From: Anaerolinea thermophila
GTDB taxonomy: Bacteria > Chloroflexota > Anaerolineae > Anaerolineales > Anaerolineaceae
Reading direction: 5' to 3'
Length of the DNA: 64,000 nucleotides
Assembly: GCF_020723905.1 (NCBI RefSeq)
Contig: NZ_DYHZ01000003.1
Span: 248,001-312,000, forward strand
Every line of letters begins with the position of its first letter. Within the stretch, counting starts at the first letter, position 1. The notes beneath the pieces were generated by a model. It did not search any database. It saw only the letters and a program-made list of their open reading frames with translations, and was not told the DNA's origin. This document shows positions 9,273 to 18,547 of this stretch, piece after piece. The translations under genes and the position numbers were made by a program.

Positions 9273-10685
9273 TTACGCATCGTAGTACAGAGTAAATTCA
9301 TATGGATGCGGTCTCATGCGTACGGGGTCCACTTCGTTTTCATATTTGTAGGCAATATATGCCTCGAGGAAATCGGTGGTGAACACGTCGCCACGCAGAA
9401 GGAATTCATGATCTTCTTCAAGGGCTTTCAACACTGCATCCAGTGAGCCAGGAACCTGTTTGATGAGTTTGGCTTCCTCTGGGGGCAGTTCGTACAGATC
9501 TTTGTCGGCAGGTTCGCCCGGGTCGATGCGGTTCTGAATGCCGTCCAGTCCTGCCATCAGCAAGGCTGCAAAGGTGAGGTACGGGTTTGCGGCAGGATCA
9601 GGCGCGCGGAACTCGATTCGCTTGGCTTTGGGGCTCTTGCTATATACCGGAATGCGACAGATAGCCGAGCGATTGCGCTGAGAGTATGCCAGATTGACCG
9701 GTGCTTCGTATCCTGGCACAAGCCGGCGGTACGAGTTGGTAGTTGGCGCAACAATGGCTAACAAAGCCGGGGCGTGTTTGAGTAAGCCACCAATATAGAA
9801 TTTTGCGACATCAGAAAGGGAGGCATACCCGGATGGATCGTAGAAAATATTTGCCGAGCCGTTCCATAAGGATTGATGAACGTGCATGCCGGATCCGTTA
9901 TCCCCAAAGAGCGGTTTAGGCATAAAAGTTGCCGTTAAACCATTCTGGCGGGCAACGTTCTTGACGATGTACTTGAACACCATCACATTATCAGCCATGC
10001 GCAAGAGGGTATCGAAGCGCATATCGATTTCTGCCTGCCCGGCAGTGGCTACTTCGTGGTGATGAACTTCCACGGTGATGCCTGCTGACATTAACGCCAG
10101 GACAATTTTGGAACGTACGTCCTGTTGAGTATCTGCGGGTGGAACAGGGAAGTACCCACGTTTGGGCGGAATTTGCGCGCCCAGATTGGGTTTTAAATCC
10201 TCTCCTGACTTCCACCAGCCTTCCACGGAATCGATATAGTAAAACGAAGAGTTGGTGTTACTGCCATAGCGGACATCGTTGAACAGGAAAAATTCGGGTT
10301 CAGGTCCCCAGTAACTGGTGGTGGCAATTCCTGTCTGTTTGAGAAAGGCTTCTGCCTTTTTAGCGATGTGGCGTGGATCTCTCGAGTAAGGCTGGCGGGT
10401 GATTGGGTCGTAAACATCGCAGATAATCACCAGTGTGGGCACTTCCAGTACAGGGTCAATAAAGGCAGTAGTTGGATCGGGAATCAACAGCATGTCGGAT
10501 TCATGAATTTCTTTGAATCCGCGAATGGATGAACCGTCAAAACCAATTCCATCTTCAAAAAGCGATTCTTCCAGTTGTGTGGCTGGAATGGAGAAATGTT
10601 GCCAGGTGCCGGGCATATCGGTGAACCGCAAGTCCACCATCTGTACTTTTTCTTTCATCTTCATTACGTCAGTGACTGTAGTCAT
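9273..10685 (-). CDS. glnA: Type I glutamine synthetase
   Basis: 470 aa. ATP-dependent ligation of ammonia to glutamate. GSI hallmarks are present: FDGSSIRGF near the N-terminus, [20 protein letters not shown], and [15 protein letters not shown]. The adenylylation loop DLYELPPEE carries Tyr398, equivalent to E. coli Tyr397, so the enzyme is of the adenylylated type. This agrees with the glnE gene transcribed divergently next to it. Start chosen at 10685 because GGAGG sits 5 nt upstream; the longer in-frame ATGs at 10697 and 10706 would place this SD inside the gene. A terminator follows. Confidence 0.97.
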   Translation of the reverse strand: MTTVTDVMKMKEKVQMVDLRFTDMPGTWQHFSIPATQLEESLFEDGIGFDGSSIRGFKEIHESDMLLIPDPTTAFIDPVLEVPTLVIICDVYDPITRQPYSRDPRHIAKKAEAFLKQTGIATTSYWGPEPEFFLFNDVRYGSNTNSSFYYIDSVEGWWKSGEDLKPNLGAQIPPKRGYFPVPPADTQQDVRSKIVLALMSAGITVEVHHHEVATAGQAEIDMRFDTLLRMADNVMVFKYIVKNVARQNGLTATFMPKPLFGDNGSGMHVHQSLWNGSANIFYDPSGYASLSDVAKFYIGGLLKHAPALLAIVAPTTNSYRRLVPGYEAPVNLAYSQRNRSAICRIPVYSKSPKAKRIEFRAPDPAANPYLTFAALLMAGLDGIQNRIDPGEPADKDLYELPPEEAKLIKQVPGSLDAVLKALEEDHEFLLRGDVFTTDFLEAYIAYKYENEVDPVRMRPHPYEFTLYYDA

Positions 10686-10776
10686 GAAAACCTCCATCAA
10701 ATGCAAACGAGATTGGTTTGATTGTATTCATCCCGGAGAAAGAAAAGACTACCCGAAGGGGTAATTTTGTCTCAAG

Positions 10777-10782
10777 TATAAT
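10777..10782 (+). promoter_or_regulatory. Candidate -10 box of glnE (TATAAT, 7 nt before ATG)
   Basis: TATAAT is followed by 7 nt and the ATG at 10790, placing the expected transcription start at or next to the start codon. No convincing -35 hexamer is visible. The 104-nt glnA-glnE gap must hold both divergent promoters. Confidence 0.5.
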
Positions 10783-10789
10783 GAGGATT

Positions 10790-13700
10790 ATGATACAGCC
10801 AATGCTGGAAAATGCTTTTCCCCTTTCTTACCTGTTGGAGGAATATGGGCTTTCCTCAACGGCTCAATCCTCTTTTTTTCGGATTGCCGAGTCCCTCAAG
10901 CGATTTACGGTAGATGAGAGTATCCTTCCATATTTGCTAAGAGCGTTGGGAGAACAGGAAGATTCAGAGCGCGTTCTGGCATATTTCGAACGTCTGGTCA
11001 ATGAACGATACCCAGAAAAGGTGTGGCCCTATCTTTCCAGAAATCCTCGCATCATTGAGATTCTGGTTATCCTCTTTTCGCGGAGTCAATTTTTATCCGA
11101 AATTTTGCTACGTAATCCTGAATTGATTTTCCACATGCCTTCTTACCGGCGGATGGCGCGCCCGAAATCAGTGGAACAGTTTTACACAGAAGCCCTTACA
11201 TGGATAAAAAACGATCAGCAAGATTCTTTCCTGTGGATGAATGGGTTACGCCGTTACCAGTCCGCAGAGTTGTTGCGCATTGGACTGTGCGATTTACTGG
11301 ATCTCTACGACCTTCCTGCAGTGACCCGTCAGTTGAGTACACTGGCTGAAGCCCTGATACGGGTATCCTTGCACCTGATAACTCAGGAGTTTGACGTTCC
11401 TTCGGACCGGCTTGCCATTGTTGCTTTGGGAAAATTAGGCGGGGGAGAACTCAATTATTCTTCAGACATTGATTTGCTCTTTCTTACCGATTCAGAAGAT
11501 CTGGAAAGGCTTCAGCGTTTAGGGGAGCGTCTTATTGATGCTCTCTCACGGGTGACAGAAGAGGGATTCCTTTATCGGGTGGATATGCGTTTGCGTCCAT
11601 GGGGACGGGTAGGTCCATTGATTTCCACTACGGAGGGATATCTGTCCTACTTAAAAAAACATGCCCGTCCCTGGGAAAAGCAAGCCCTTTTGAAAGCCCG
11701 GGTGATTTCCGGTAACGCTGAGATCAGGAAAAAATTTACTGAAGGGGTCTATCAAACCATTTTCTCTAACGGGATTGAGGAAGTGCGTGCAAGTGTTTTC
11801 TCAATGAAACAGCGCACTGAAGCAGAGTTAAAACAAAAAGATCAGTTATGGGGAGAGGTTAAACTGGGGGAAGGTTCAGTTCGAGATGTTGAGTTTACCT
11901 TACAGTTCCTCCAGTTAGCATACGGCAACACCTTGCCAGAAATCTTAACCGGTAACACGCTTGAAGGATTGGTGCGTCTGGGAGCGTCTGGATTGATTGA
12001 TTCGGACGAATATCGTATCCTCACCGAAGGCTACATTTTCCTGCGCACTGTCGAACACTATCTGCAAATGATGCACTACCGCCAGACGCACAGCCTGCCC
12101 AATCATCCTGAGGCTTTGCGAAAACTGGCAAGACGCCTGGGATACGATGGACAACAACCAGAACAGGTCTTTCTGGAGCGGTATGAGCAGCATCGTAAAG
12201 CCATTCGATCTGTGTTTTTGAAATATGTGGGGAATGGACATATGAGCACAAACTTAACCACCAGCCCTGTTCAGGGTGATAATAACGGAGAGAAGGGGGA
12301 ACTCTCTCAACATCTGAACCGGATGACGATTTCATACCGGGAAACCTACACAGAGGCTGAGATTACCCGGCATGCTCGTCTGGCACGCTTGTTAAGTGAG
12401 AAGATTCCCTGTCGGGTGGAAGCCCATCCAATCGAGGGGGATTTATGGCAGGTCACCATCGTAGCGCTCGACGCTCCTGGATTGTTCTCGGTGATCACAG
12501 GATTGTTATTTGTCCATGGCTGGAACATTCTCAGTGGTGATGCCTTTACCTATGAAGCCTTGAAAAATTCGAGCATATCGCCGGGTACACATGACCTGAG
12601 ACGAAAAATTGTGGACGTCTTTACCGTTCAGCCAGTGGAAGAAATCAGAGTAAATCCTTCTGCCTGGGATCTGTTTTCTGCTGAATTAACCACGTATTTG
12701 ATAAAAATGCGCTCTGGAGAGCGGCGCGAAGTGATGGGGGAGTTAACACGAAGGGTGGCAAACCGGGTGCGGAAACCTGAAACGCTAGTTCAGGCGCCAC
12801 CACTCTACCCGTTGGAAATTGCTGTGGATAATGAATCCAGTGATCACTTAACGGTTTTGCACATTCAATCTCAGGATACCGTAGGATTTCTCTATGAATT
12901 GACCAATGCACTGGCAATTACCGGCGTATATATTGACCGGGTACAAATTGAAACCGTCCAGAATCGGGTGCGAGACGTTCTCTACGTTACGGATATGAAT
13001 GGCAATAAGATCACGGATGCTGAAAAGTTGCGTGAATTACGCGCAGCGACAGTACTCATCAAGCATTTTACCCATTTACTCCCATTTTCCCCCAATCCTG
13101 AAAATGCGCTCATCCACTTCCGTGATTTTATGGATCAACTGCTTCGTCGTCCCAACTGGATGGATGAAATTGCCTCTGTGGAGCGTCCTGAAGTCCTTCA
13201 AGCGCTGGCTCATGTGTTGGGGGTGAGTGATTTTCTGTGGGATGATTTCCTGCGTATTCAATATGCCAACCTCTTCCCGGTTGTAACGGATGTCCAGGCG
13301 CTCAGTTCAGCAAAATCCCGCGAGATGCTGCAGAAGGAAATTGGCGCCATTCTGGATACTTTGCATCATGGTGCACAAGAGCCCAATGAAAATGCCCCCT
13401 GGATCGAGGCTTTGAATGCCTGGCGGGATCGCGAGATGTTCCGAATTGACATGCGACATATCCTTGGACACACCCGCGAGTTTTGGGATTTTGCCGCTGA
13501 ATTGACGGATCTTGCAGAAGTGGTCACCAATGTGACATTTCACCTTTGCCATGAGGATTTGCGCAGTGTTTATGGCACTCCATTGCTGGATGATGGCAGA
13601 ATCTGCCAGATGACAGTTTTGGGCTTGGGAAAATTTGGCGGAAAAGAACTGGGTTTTGCTTCAGACATTGAATTAATGTTTGTTTATGAAGGAAACGGAC

Positions 13701-14464
13701 AGACTACTGGACCAAAAGTTATTTCATCCGCCGAATTTTACGAAAAACTGGTTGAATACTTTGTCAAAGCCATGCGCAGTCGTAGAGAGGGCATATTTGA
13801 AGTGGATTTACGGCTGCGTCCCTATGGCAAGGCGGGAAACCTGGCGGTTTCGCTGGATGCGTTTCGACGGTACTTTTCTCCCTCAGGACCGGCATGGGCA
13901 TATGAACGCCAGGCTTTGGTTAAAATGCGCCACGTGGCTGGAGATGAGCGGTTAGGCAATGTGGTGTGCCAGATGCGGGATGAGTTCGTTTATCATGGAG
14001 AAGGCTTTGATGTGACCGCCATGCGCGCTATGCGTGAGCGTCAGATTCGTCATCTGGTCAAGGGAGGCACTTTTAATTTGAAATACAGTCAGGGTGGACT
14101 GGTGGATATTGAATATCTGGTGCAAGGATTGCAGATGCGCTATGGCGCACAATATCCTGAAGTTCGTCAGACCAATACCCGAGAGGCAATGGCCGCATTG
14201 CGGAAATTTGGAGTCTTGTCTGAGGAAGAATATACCCGTCTAAGAAAAGCCCATACTTTTCTGCGCTGGTGCATTGATTCGCTGAGGATGGTTCGAGGAA
14301 ATGCCCGGGATGTCACCCTTCCTCTGGATGGTACCGAGGAATACGAGTTTTTGGCACAGCGCATGCGGTATGGAGAGGATCCTCAAAAACTTCGCAAAGA
14401 AGTTCAGCGATATAGCGAAGATGTGCGAGAGTTAAACCATCGCCTGCTCGGTGGTACCCCCTGA
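10790..14464 (+). CDS. glnE: Glutamine synthetase adenylyltransferase/deadenylylase with inserted tandem ACT domains
   Basis: 1224 aa versus about 950 in E. coli GlnE. The N-terminal adenylyl-removing domain has GKLGGGELNYSSDIDLLFL (D226, D228), then a GlnE helical region. From about residue 515 to 790 there is an insert absent from classical GlnE, with two ACT domains: ACT1 near 550-610 (VTIVALDAPGLFSVITGLL) and ACT2 near 686-755 (LTVLHIQSQDTVGFLYELT). Both resemble the C-terminal glutamine-sensing ACT pair of GlnD. The C-terminal adenylyltransferase domain has GLGKFGGKELGFASDIELM, where the second metal Asp is Glu961. Its partner glnA is adjacent and retains the target Tyr. Start is uncertain: ATG 10790 is favoured, 10781 and 10802 are alternatives. 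Its 3' end overlaps the convergent ThiS gene by 33 nt. Confidence 0.92.
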   Translation: MIQPMLENAFPLSYLLEEYGLSSTAQSSFFRIAESLKRFTVDESILPYLLRALGEQEDSERVLAYFERLVNERYPEKVWPYLSRNPRIIEILVILFSRSQFLSEILLRNPELIFHMPSYRRMARPKSVEQFYTEALTWIKNDQQDSFLWMNGLRRYQSAELLRIGLCDLLDLYDLPAVTRQLSTLAEALIRVSLHLITQEFDVPSDRLAIVALGKLGGGELNYSSDIDLLFLTDSEDLERLQRLGERLIDALSRVTEEGFLYRVDMRLRPWGRVGPLISTTEGYLSYLKKHARPWEKQALLKARVISGNAEIRKKFTEGVYQTIFSNGIEEVRASVFSMKQRTEAELKQKDQLWGEVKLGEGSVRDVEFTLQFLQLAYGNTLPEILTGNTLEGLVRLGASGLIDSDEYRILTEGYIFLRTVEHYLQMMHYRQTHSLPNHPEALRKLARRLGYDGQQPEQVFLERYEQHRKAIRSVFLKYVGNGHMSTNLTTSPVQGDNNGEKGELSQHLNRMTISYRETYTEAEITRHARLARLLSEKIPCRVEAHPIEGDLWQVTIVALDAPGLFSVITGLLFVHGWNILSGDAFTYEALKNSSISPGTHDLRRKIVDVFTVQPVEEIRVNPSAWDLFSAELTTYLIKMRSGERREVMGELTRRVANRVRKPETLVQAPPLYPLEIAVDNESSDHLTVLHIQSQDTVGFLYELTNALAITGVYIDRVQIETVQNRVRDVLYVTDMNGNKITDAEKLRELRAATVLIKHFTHLLPFSPNPENALIHFRDFMDQLLRRPNWMDEIASVERPEVLQALAHVLGVSDFLWDDFLRIQYANLFPVVTDVQALSSAKSREMLQKEIGAILDTLHHGAQEPNENAPWIEALNAWRDREMFRIDMRHILGHTREFWDFAAELTDLAEVVTNVTFHLCHEDLRSVYGTPLLDDGRICQMTVLGLGKFGGKELGFASDIELMFVYEGNGQTTGPKVISSAEFYEKLVEYFVKAMRSRREGIFEVDLRLRPYGKAGNLAVSLDAFRRYFSPSGPAWAYERQALVKMRHVAGDERLGNVVCQMRDEFVYHGEGFDVTAMRAMRERQIRHLVKGGTFNLKYSQGGLVDIEYLVQGLQMRYGAQYPEVRQTNTREAMAALRKFGVLSEEEYTRLRKAHTFLRWCIDSLRMVRGNARDVTLPLDGTEEYEFLAQRMRYGEDPQKLRKEVQRYSEDVRELNHRLLGGTP

Positions 14465-14665
14465 AATCACACCGATTAACTGAAGCACATCCCCATCATT
14501 GAGTGGCGTATTTAAATCCAGAAGGATTCCCTCTCTGAGCACCAGAAATAATTCTGGGGGGATTTGAAGGGCTTCTAAAGCCTCTCCAACTGTTGTAACA
14601 CCCCGAACTATTTGTTCCTGTCCGCGAATTCGTATTATTACGGTAGGTTTTTCGTTTGAGTTCAT
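14432..14665 (-). CDS. ThiS/MoaD-like ubiquitin-fold sulfur carrier with a C-terminal tail after Gly-Gly
   Basis: 77 aa. Beta-grasp pattern: VIIRIRGQEQIV, a helix GVTTVGEALEAL, and DGDVLQLIGVISGG near the C-terminus, the diglycine that is normally adenylated and thiocarboxylated in ThiS/MoaD. Here it is followed by seven residues (TTEQAMV), so the Gly-Gly is not terminal and would need trimming before activation. ATGA overlap with the PstS-like gene upstream indicates translational coupling. The 3' end runs antisense into glnE. It might instead be a non-conjugated ubiquitin-fold protein. No ThiF/MoeB or JAB protease gene is seen in the window. Confidence 0.72.
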   Translation of the reverse strand: MNSNEKPTVIIRIRGQEQIVRGVTTVGEALEALQIPPELFLVLREGILLDLNTPLNDGDVLQLIGVISGGTTEQAMV

Positions 14666-15393
14666 GGGACTTCAGCCAGTCGTTCCTGTATACAAAGCAA
14701 CCACTCCAGCGTTTTGCCCTGTGGCTCAGCCGGGGTCAAAGCGAGGATGGGGTATTTATCAGTCCCGATTTGCCCCTCAACCGATAACGGGCGAATTGAA
14801 TCATCAACCCACCGCTTCGGGAGCATTCCCAATCCGCCGGGGGTATTTGCAATAAAAGTTCGCATTTCCTGAGGGGAGGGGATGATTACCATTTCTAGTG
14901 AGAAGGTTGGGTTTTGTTGATCAATCATTTGAAGGAACCGGCGGGTAATATCGCTTTCAACCGGATACCCGGCAAGTGTCAGGGTAAGATTGCTGCCGCC
15001 AAGACTCTCCCAATTAAGAGAAGGCATCTTTCCAAAATACACCTTTTGAATATCCTCATAACGAACATGGGCGATGGGATTATTCGGGTTAACAATCAGT
15101 ACCAGTTGCTCTTCCCCAATCTGGTATGCATGGTAATTTTCCGTCTGGGTATCTCCCCAACGCAGAATGATTTGCGGTTCGCCGGCATCGAAGGGAGAAA
15201 GAATGGCTAACCCTGTCCCTGAGGGTGTGCAGGATTTATATTCATTAGAAAGCGAAAGCAAAGAATCGGGAATTTGAATATACAGCCATTCCGGACCTGG
15301 TGCGGTTCTTGAAAGAGGGGCGGGAGTGCATCCTGTAAAGAATCCCAAAATCAGAATGGCTAAAAATTTTGAGACCACTTTTGTGTAGTTCAT
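14662..15393 (-). CDS. PstS-like periplasmic substrate-binding lipoprotein
   Basis: 243 aa. Signal peptide with lipobox ending FFTGC, so lipid-anchored outside the membrane. The middle matches the PBP_like_2/PstS family: LIVNPNNPIAHVRYEDIQKVYFGKMPSLNWESLGGS, and later TPGGLGMLPKRW. (The first segment is given as the family core around VNPNNPI and FGKMPSLNW.) No permease or ATPase gene is near, so it may be an orphan phosphate or oxyanion binder, or a sensor. Start at 15393 (MNYTKVV) gives a normal signal peptide; a longer in-frame start at 15453 would overlap uppP. It follows uppP by 14 nt and overlaps the ThiS gene by ATGA. Confidence 0.78.
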   Translation of the reverse strand: MNYTKVVSKFLAILILGFFTGCTPAPLSRTAPGPEWLYIQIPDSLLSLSNEYKSCTPSGTGLAILSPFDAGEPQIILRWGDTQTENYHAYQIGEEQLVLIVNPNNPIAHVRYEDIQKVYFGKMPSLNWESLGGSNLTLTLAGYPVESDITRRFLQMIDQQNPTFSLEMVIIPSPQEMRTFIANTPGGLGMLPKRWVDDSIRPLSVEGQIGTDKYPILALTPAEPQGKTLEWLLCIQERLAEVP

Positions 15394-15407
15394 GGTTGAA
15401 AATAGGA

Positions 15408-16226
15408 TTAAAAAACCTGCCAGAGGAGAACTCCCATACCAAGGATGAAACAATACAACGCAAAACCTTTCAAACTATGCCGTTGTAAGTGTCCCAACAA
15501 CCAGTGAATGGAAGCATATCCCACTCCAACCGCTGTGAGGAATCCGGTTAAAAGTTGTAGGGTATAAGCCCATAGATCGGGTTGTCCCAAAAGGTGAAGA
15601 CCTTCCAGTCCGCCCGCCGCCAGCATAATAGGAATGGACATGAGGAATGAAAATCGAGCCGCTGAAGAGCGATCCAGACCGCGTAATAATCCTCCAGTGA
15701 TGGTCGCGCCCGATCGGGAAATACCCGGGAACAGGGCTAAGGCTTGAAAAAGTCCCATGATGATTGCATCCCTGGCACTCATCTGAGCGAGGGATCGGGT
15801 GTGCTTTCCCAGTCCTTCCCCAAGAAAAAGCAGTGCCGCAGTTCCCAGTAAAAAGAAAGCCGTAGCGCTGACGCTGTGAAATGCCGATTCCACCAGAGAC
15901 TTAATCGCCACACCTGCAATGCCGGCTGGCAGAGTGGCCAGGAGAATAAACCATCCCAGTCGGGCATCCTGAGTTTCAAACAGGTTACGATGCTGAATAG
16001 CCCGAAACCAGGCAAAGAGGATTTTCCTGAGATCTTTCCAAAAGTATATAATAACGGCTACGAGTGTACCAACCTGAACAATCACATCAAAAGGAAAGAC
16101 CACCTGGGGATCAAAAGTCCAACCGAATAATGCAGGTACAATGACCAGGTGTGCTGAACTCGAGATGGGAAGAAATTCGGTCAGTCCCTGAACAATTCCA
16201 AGAATGACGGCTTCAAAGAGGCTCAT
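15408..16226 (-). CDS. uppP: Undecaprenyl-diphosphatase (BacA/UppP family)
   Basis: 272 aa integral membrane protein that regenerates undecaprenyl phosphate for wall synthesis. Family motifs: GIVQGLTEFLPISSSAHL near the N-terminus and FPGISRSGATI in the second half. The ATG at 16226 is 2 nt after the tgt stop, and AGAGGA at the end of tgt serves as its SD, so the two are translationally coupled. The genes downstream in the operon are the PstS-like lipoprotein and ThiS-like protein. Confidence 0.95.
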   Translation of the reverse strand: MSLFEAVILGIVQGLTEFLPISSSAHLVIVPALFGWTFDPQVVFPFDVIVQVGTLVAVIIYFWKDLRKILFAWFRAIQHRNLFETQDARLGWFILLATLPAGIAGVAIKSLVESAFHSVSATAFFLLGTAALLFLGEGLGKHTRSLAQMSARDAIIMGLFQALALFPGISRSGATITGGLLRGLDRSSAARFSFLMSIPIMLAAGGLEGLHLLGQPDLWAYTLQLLTGFLTAVGVGYASIHWLLGHLQRHSLKGFALYCFILGMGVLLWQVF

Positions 16227-16228
16227 TA

Positions 16229-17368
16229 TTATCCTCTTTCTTCTGGGTTCCGGGTGTGTTTCCCGCAAGGATGATAGTTGGAAAGAAACTCCTCGCGAAA
16301 ATCGTTGAAGCGTTTTTCCAGAATGGCCTGTCTTGCGCGCCGTACCAGTGTGAGTAATGTATGGATGTTGTGAATGGAAATCAGCGTAGATGCCAGCATT
16401 TCTTTCGCAACGATGAGATGTCTGAGATAAGCCCGACTGAAGGTACGGCAGGTATAACAGGTGCAGGTTTCATCGATGGGGCGTGGATCCCGTGCAAAGA
16501 CAGCGTTCATCAGATTCAATCGTCCGGTAAAGGTCATCGCTGCCGAATGGCGCGCCAGCCGCGTGGGCAGAACGCAGTCGAAGATATCCACGCCGCGGGC
16601 AATGCCTTCAACCAAGTCTTCTGGAGACCCAACTCCCATCAGATAGCGCGGTTTATTCGTTGGGAGAATGCCGTTGACAATTTCCAGCATGGCATGCATT
16701 TCGGCCTTTGTTTCTCCAACCGAAAGTCCTCCAATGGCATGCCCGGGAAAGTTTAGAGAGGCAATAAATTGGGCGGAGCGTTCCCGTAAATCCGGGAAAA
16801 CGCCGCCCTGTACGATACCGAACAGGGCTTGATCGGCACGGGTTTTGGCTTTCAGGCATCGTTCTGCCCAGGCATGGGTGCGTTCAAGAGCCCGCTCGTT
16901 GTAAGCCCGATCATAGGGTGGGGCGCATTCGTCGAATGCCATAATGATATCTGCGCCCAACAGTTCCTGAATCTGGATGGATTTTTCAGGGGTGAAGCGA
17001 TGGAGCGAACCGTCGATGTGACTCTTGAAGGTTACCCCGTCTTCATCAATTTTTCGCATAGCCGCAAGAGAAAAGACCTGAAAACCTCCTGAGTCGGTGA
17101 GCATGGGGCGATGCCATTGCATGAAGGCATGTAGTCCGCCCATCTCTGCCACCAGATCAGCACCGGGGCGCAGATAGAGATGATAGGTATTGGCGAGGAC
17201 GAGCGAGGCATCCAGTTCTTCCAGTTGTGCCGGGGTAACGGCTTTAACCGTAGCCTGTGTACCGACTGGAGCAAATATGGGCGTGAGCAAGTCGCCATGG
17301 GGGGTATGAAAGACCCCTGCACGGGCATTTCCATCTGTAGCCATTAATTCGTAATCGAAGGATTCCAT
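16229..17368 (-). CDS. tgt: tRNA-guanine (queuine) transglycosylase
   Basis: 379 aa, full length. It exchanges guanine-34 for the queuosine precursor in tRNAs with GUN anticodons. Signatures: HTPHGDLLTPIFAPVGTQATVK (split: HTPHGDLLTP, FAPVGTQATV), MLTDSGGFQVFSL with the general-base Asp, GGLSVGE, FDCVLPTRLAR with the nucleophilic Asp, and a C-terminal zinc site CTCYTC..H. It starts the minus-strand tgt-uppP-PstS-like-ThiS operon. TATAAT lies 9 nt before the ATG and no SD is visible, so the message may be leaderless. Confidence 0.97.
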   Translation of the reverse strand: MESFDYELMATDGNARAGVFHTPHGDLLTPIFAPVGTQATVKAVTPAQLEELDASLVLANTYHLYLRPGADLVAEMGGLHAFMQWHRPMLTDSGGFQVFSLAAMRKIDEDGVTFKSHIDGSLHRFTPEKSIQIQELLGADIIMAFDECAPPYDRAYNERALERTHAWAERCLKAKTRADQALFGIVQGGVFPDLRERSAQFIASLNFPGHAIGGLSVGETKAEMHAMLEIVNGILPTNKPRYLMGVGSPEDLVEGIARGVDIFDCVLPTRLARHSAAMTFTGRLNLMNAVFARDPRPIDETCTCYTCRTFSRAYLRHLIVAKEMLASTLISIHNIHTLLTLVRRARQAILEKRFNDFREEFLSNYHPCGKHTRNPEERG

Positions 17369-17377
17369 AGCGCGTCA

Positions 17378-17421
17378 ATTATACCGTAACTCAGTAGATG
17401 ACAGACAAATTCTGGTATACT
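17378..17421. promoter_or_regulatory. Divergent tgt/alr promoter region
   Basis: On the minus strand TATAAT (17383-17378) is 9 nt before the tgt ATG, with TTGTCT 19 nt further upstream. On the plus strand TATACT (17416-17421) is 7 nt before the alr ATG. Both genes lack a recognisable SD, so both transcripts could be leaderless. Confidence 0.5.
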
Positions 17422-17428
17422 TCAGCGC

Positions 17429-18541
17429 ATGGATCATACAGACCATACCACATGGCTTGAAATCGATCTCAACGTTATTCGGAAAAATATCCATTTGTTG
17501 CAACAAATAGTCGGTGTTCCCATTATGGCTGTGGTGAAAGCCAATGCCTACGGACACGGTCTGATCGAGACCAGTAAAGCAGCAGTTCAGGCAGGTGTCC
17601 AGTGGCTTGGGGTTGCCCGGATCGATGAGGCTCTGGAACTCCACCGGGCGGGGATTCAAGCCCATTCCATTGTATTGGGGTACACTCCTCCCGAGCGGGC
17701 TGGAGATGCAGCACAGGCGGGCATTCGCCTTGCGGTTTACGATTCTCATGTGGCGCAAGCCTATGCGGATCAAGCCAGAGCGGTGGGGAAACCATTGTAC
17801 GTGCATGCCAAATTTGATACCGGCATGGGCAGGTTAGGGGCTTCTCCAGAGGGAGGAGTGGAATGGATGCGCTGGTTGAAGACCCTTGACGGTTTACAGG
17901 TTGAAGGGGTGTTTACTCACCTTGCAGAAGCCGATGATCCCCAAAAAACAACCACAGACTGGCAGTTGAATCGATTTGATGCCTTGCTTTCGGGGTTGGA
18001 GTCAGTTGGATTGCGACCCAAATGGGTACATGCGGCAAATTCGGCAGGGGCATTGTATTTTCCCCGCGCCCGATATAACCTTGTCCGCACAGGAATAGCC
18101 GTTTATGGGCTCAATCCCTCTAACAGGGCTCCCTTGCCTGAGGGTTTTCGCCCGGCGCTGACCTGGAAAACGAGACTCACCTCTGTCAAGATTTTCCCAC
18201 CAAATCACGGTATCAGTTACAACTATCGTTATTACACAAGGTCCGAAGAAAGGATAGGAGTTTGCGCAGTTGGCTATGCAGACGGTTTCCGCAGACGTCT
18301 GGGAAACGTGGTGCTGATAAGAGGAAAAAAAGTGCCGGTAGTCGGAAGCGTTTGCATGGATCAGTGTATGGTTAATCTGGATGAGATTCCCGAAGCCGAA
18401 ATGGGCGATGAAGTTGTGCTGATTGGACAGCAAGGTGAAAACGAAATCACTGCCGAGGAACGCGCCCGTGAGTGGGAAACCATCAGTTATGAAGTCGTTT
18501 GCGGATTGGCAAACCGCCTGCCACGGATTTACATTGATTGA
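17429..18541 (+). CDS. alr: Alanine racemase
   Basis: 370 aa PLP enzyme making D-alanine for peptidoglycan. The PLP lysine is K37 in AVVKANAYGHG. Further family marks are KFDTGMGRLG, the catalytic tyrosine region HGISYNYRYYT, VGYADGFRR, and SVCMDQCMVNL. Length is typical. The start at 17429 is supported by TATACT 7 nt upstream and by alignment of the N-terminal WLEIDLNVIRKN. recJ begins 6 nt after the stop, so the two are one transcription unit. Confidence 0.97.
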   Translation: MDHTDHTTWLEIDLNVIRKNIHLLQQIVGVPIMAVVKANAYGHGLIETSKAAVQAGVQWLGVARIDEALELHRAGIQAHSIVLGYTPPERAGDAAQAGIRLAVYDSHVAQAYADQARAVGKPLYVHAKFDTGMGRLGASPEGGVEWMRWLKTLDGLQVEGVFTHLAEADDPQKTTTDWQLNRFDALLSGLESVGLRPKWVHAANSAGALYFPRARYNLVRTGIAVYGLNPSNRAPLPEGFRPALTWKTRLTSVKIFPPNHGISYNYRYYTRSEERIGVCAVGYADGFRRRLGNVVLIRGKKVPVVGSVCMDQCMVNLDEIPEAEMGDEVVLIGQQGENEITAEERAREWETISYEVVCGLANRLPRIYID

Positions 18542-18547
18542 GGCATC

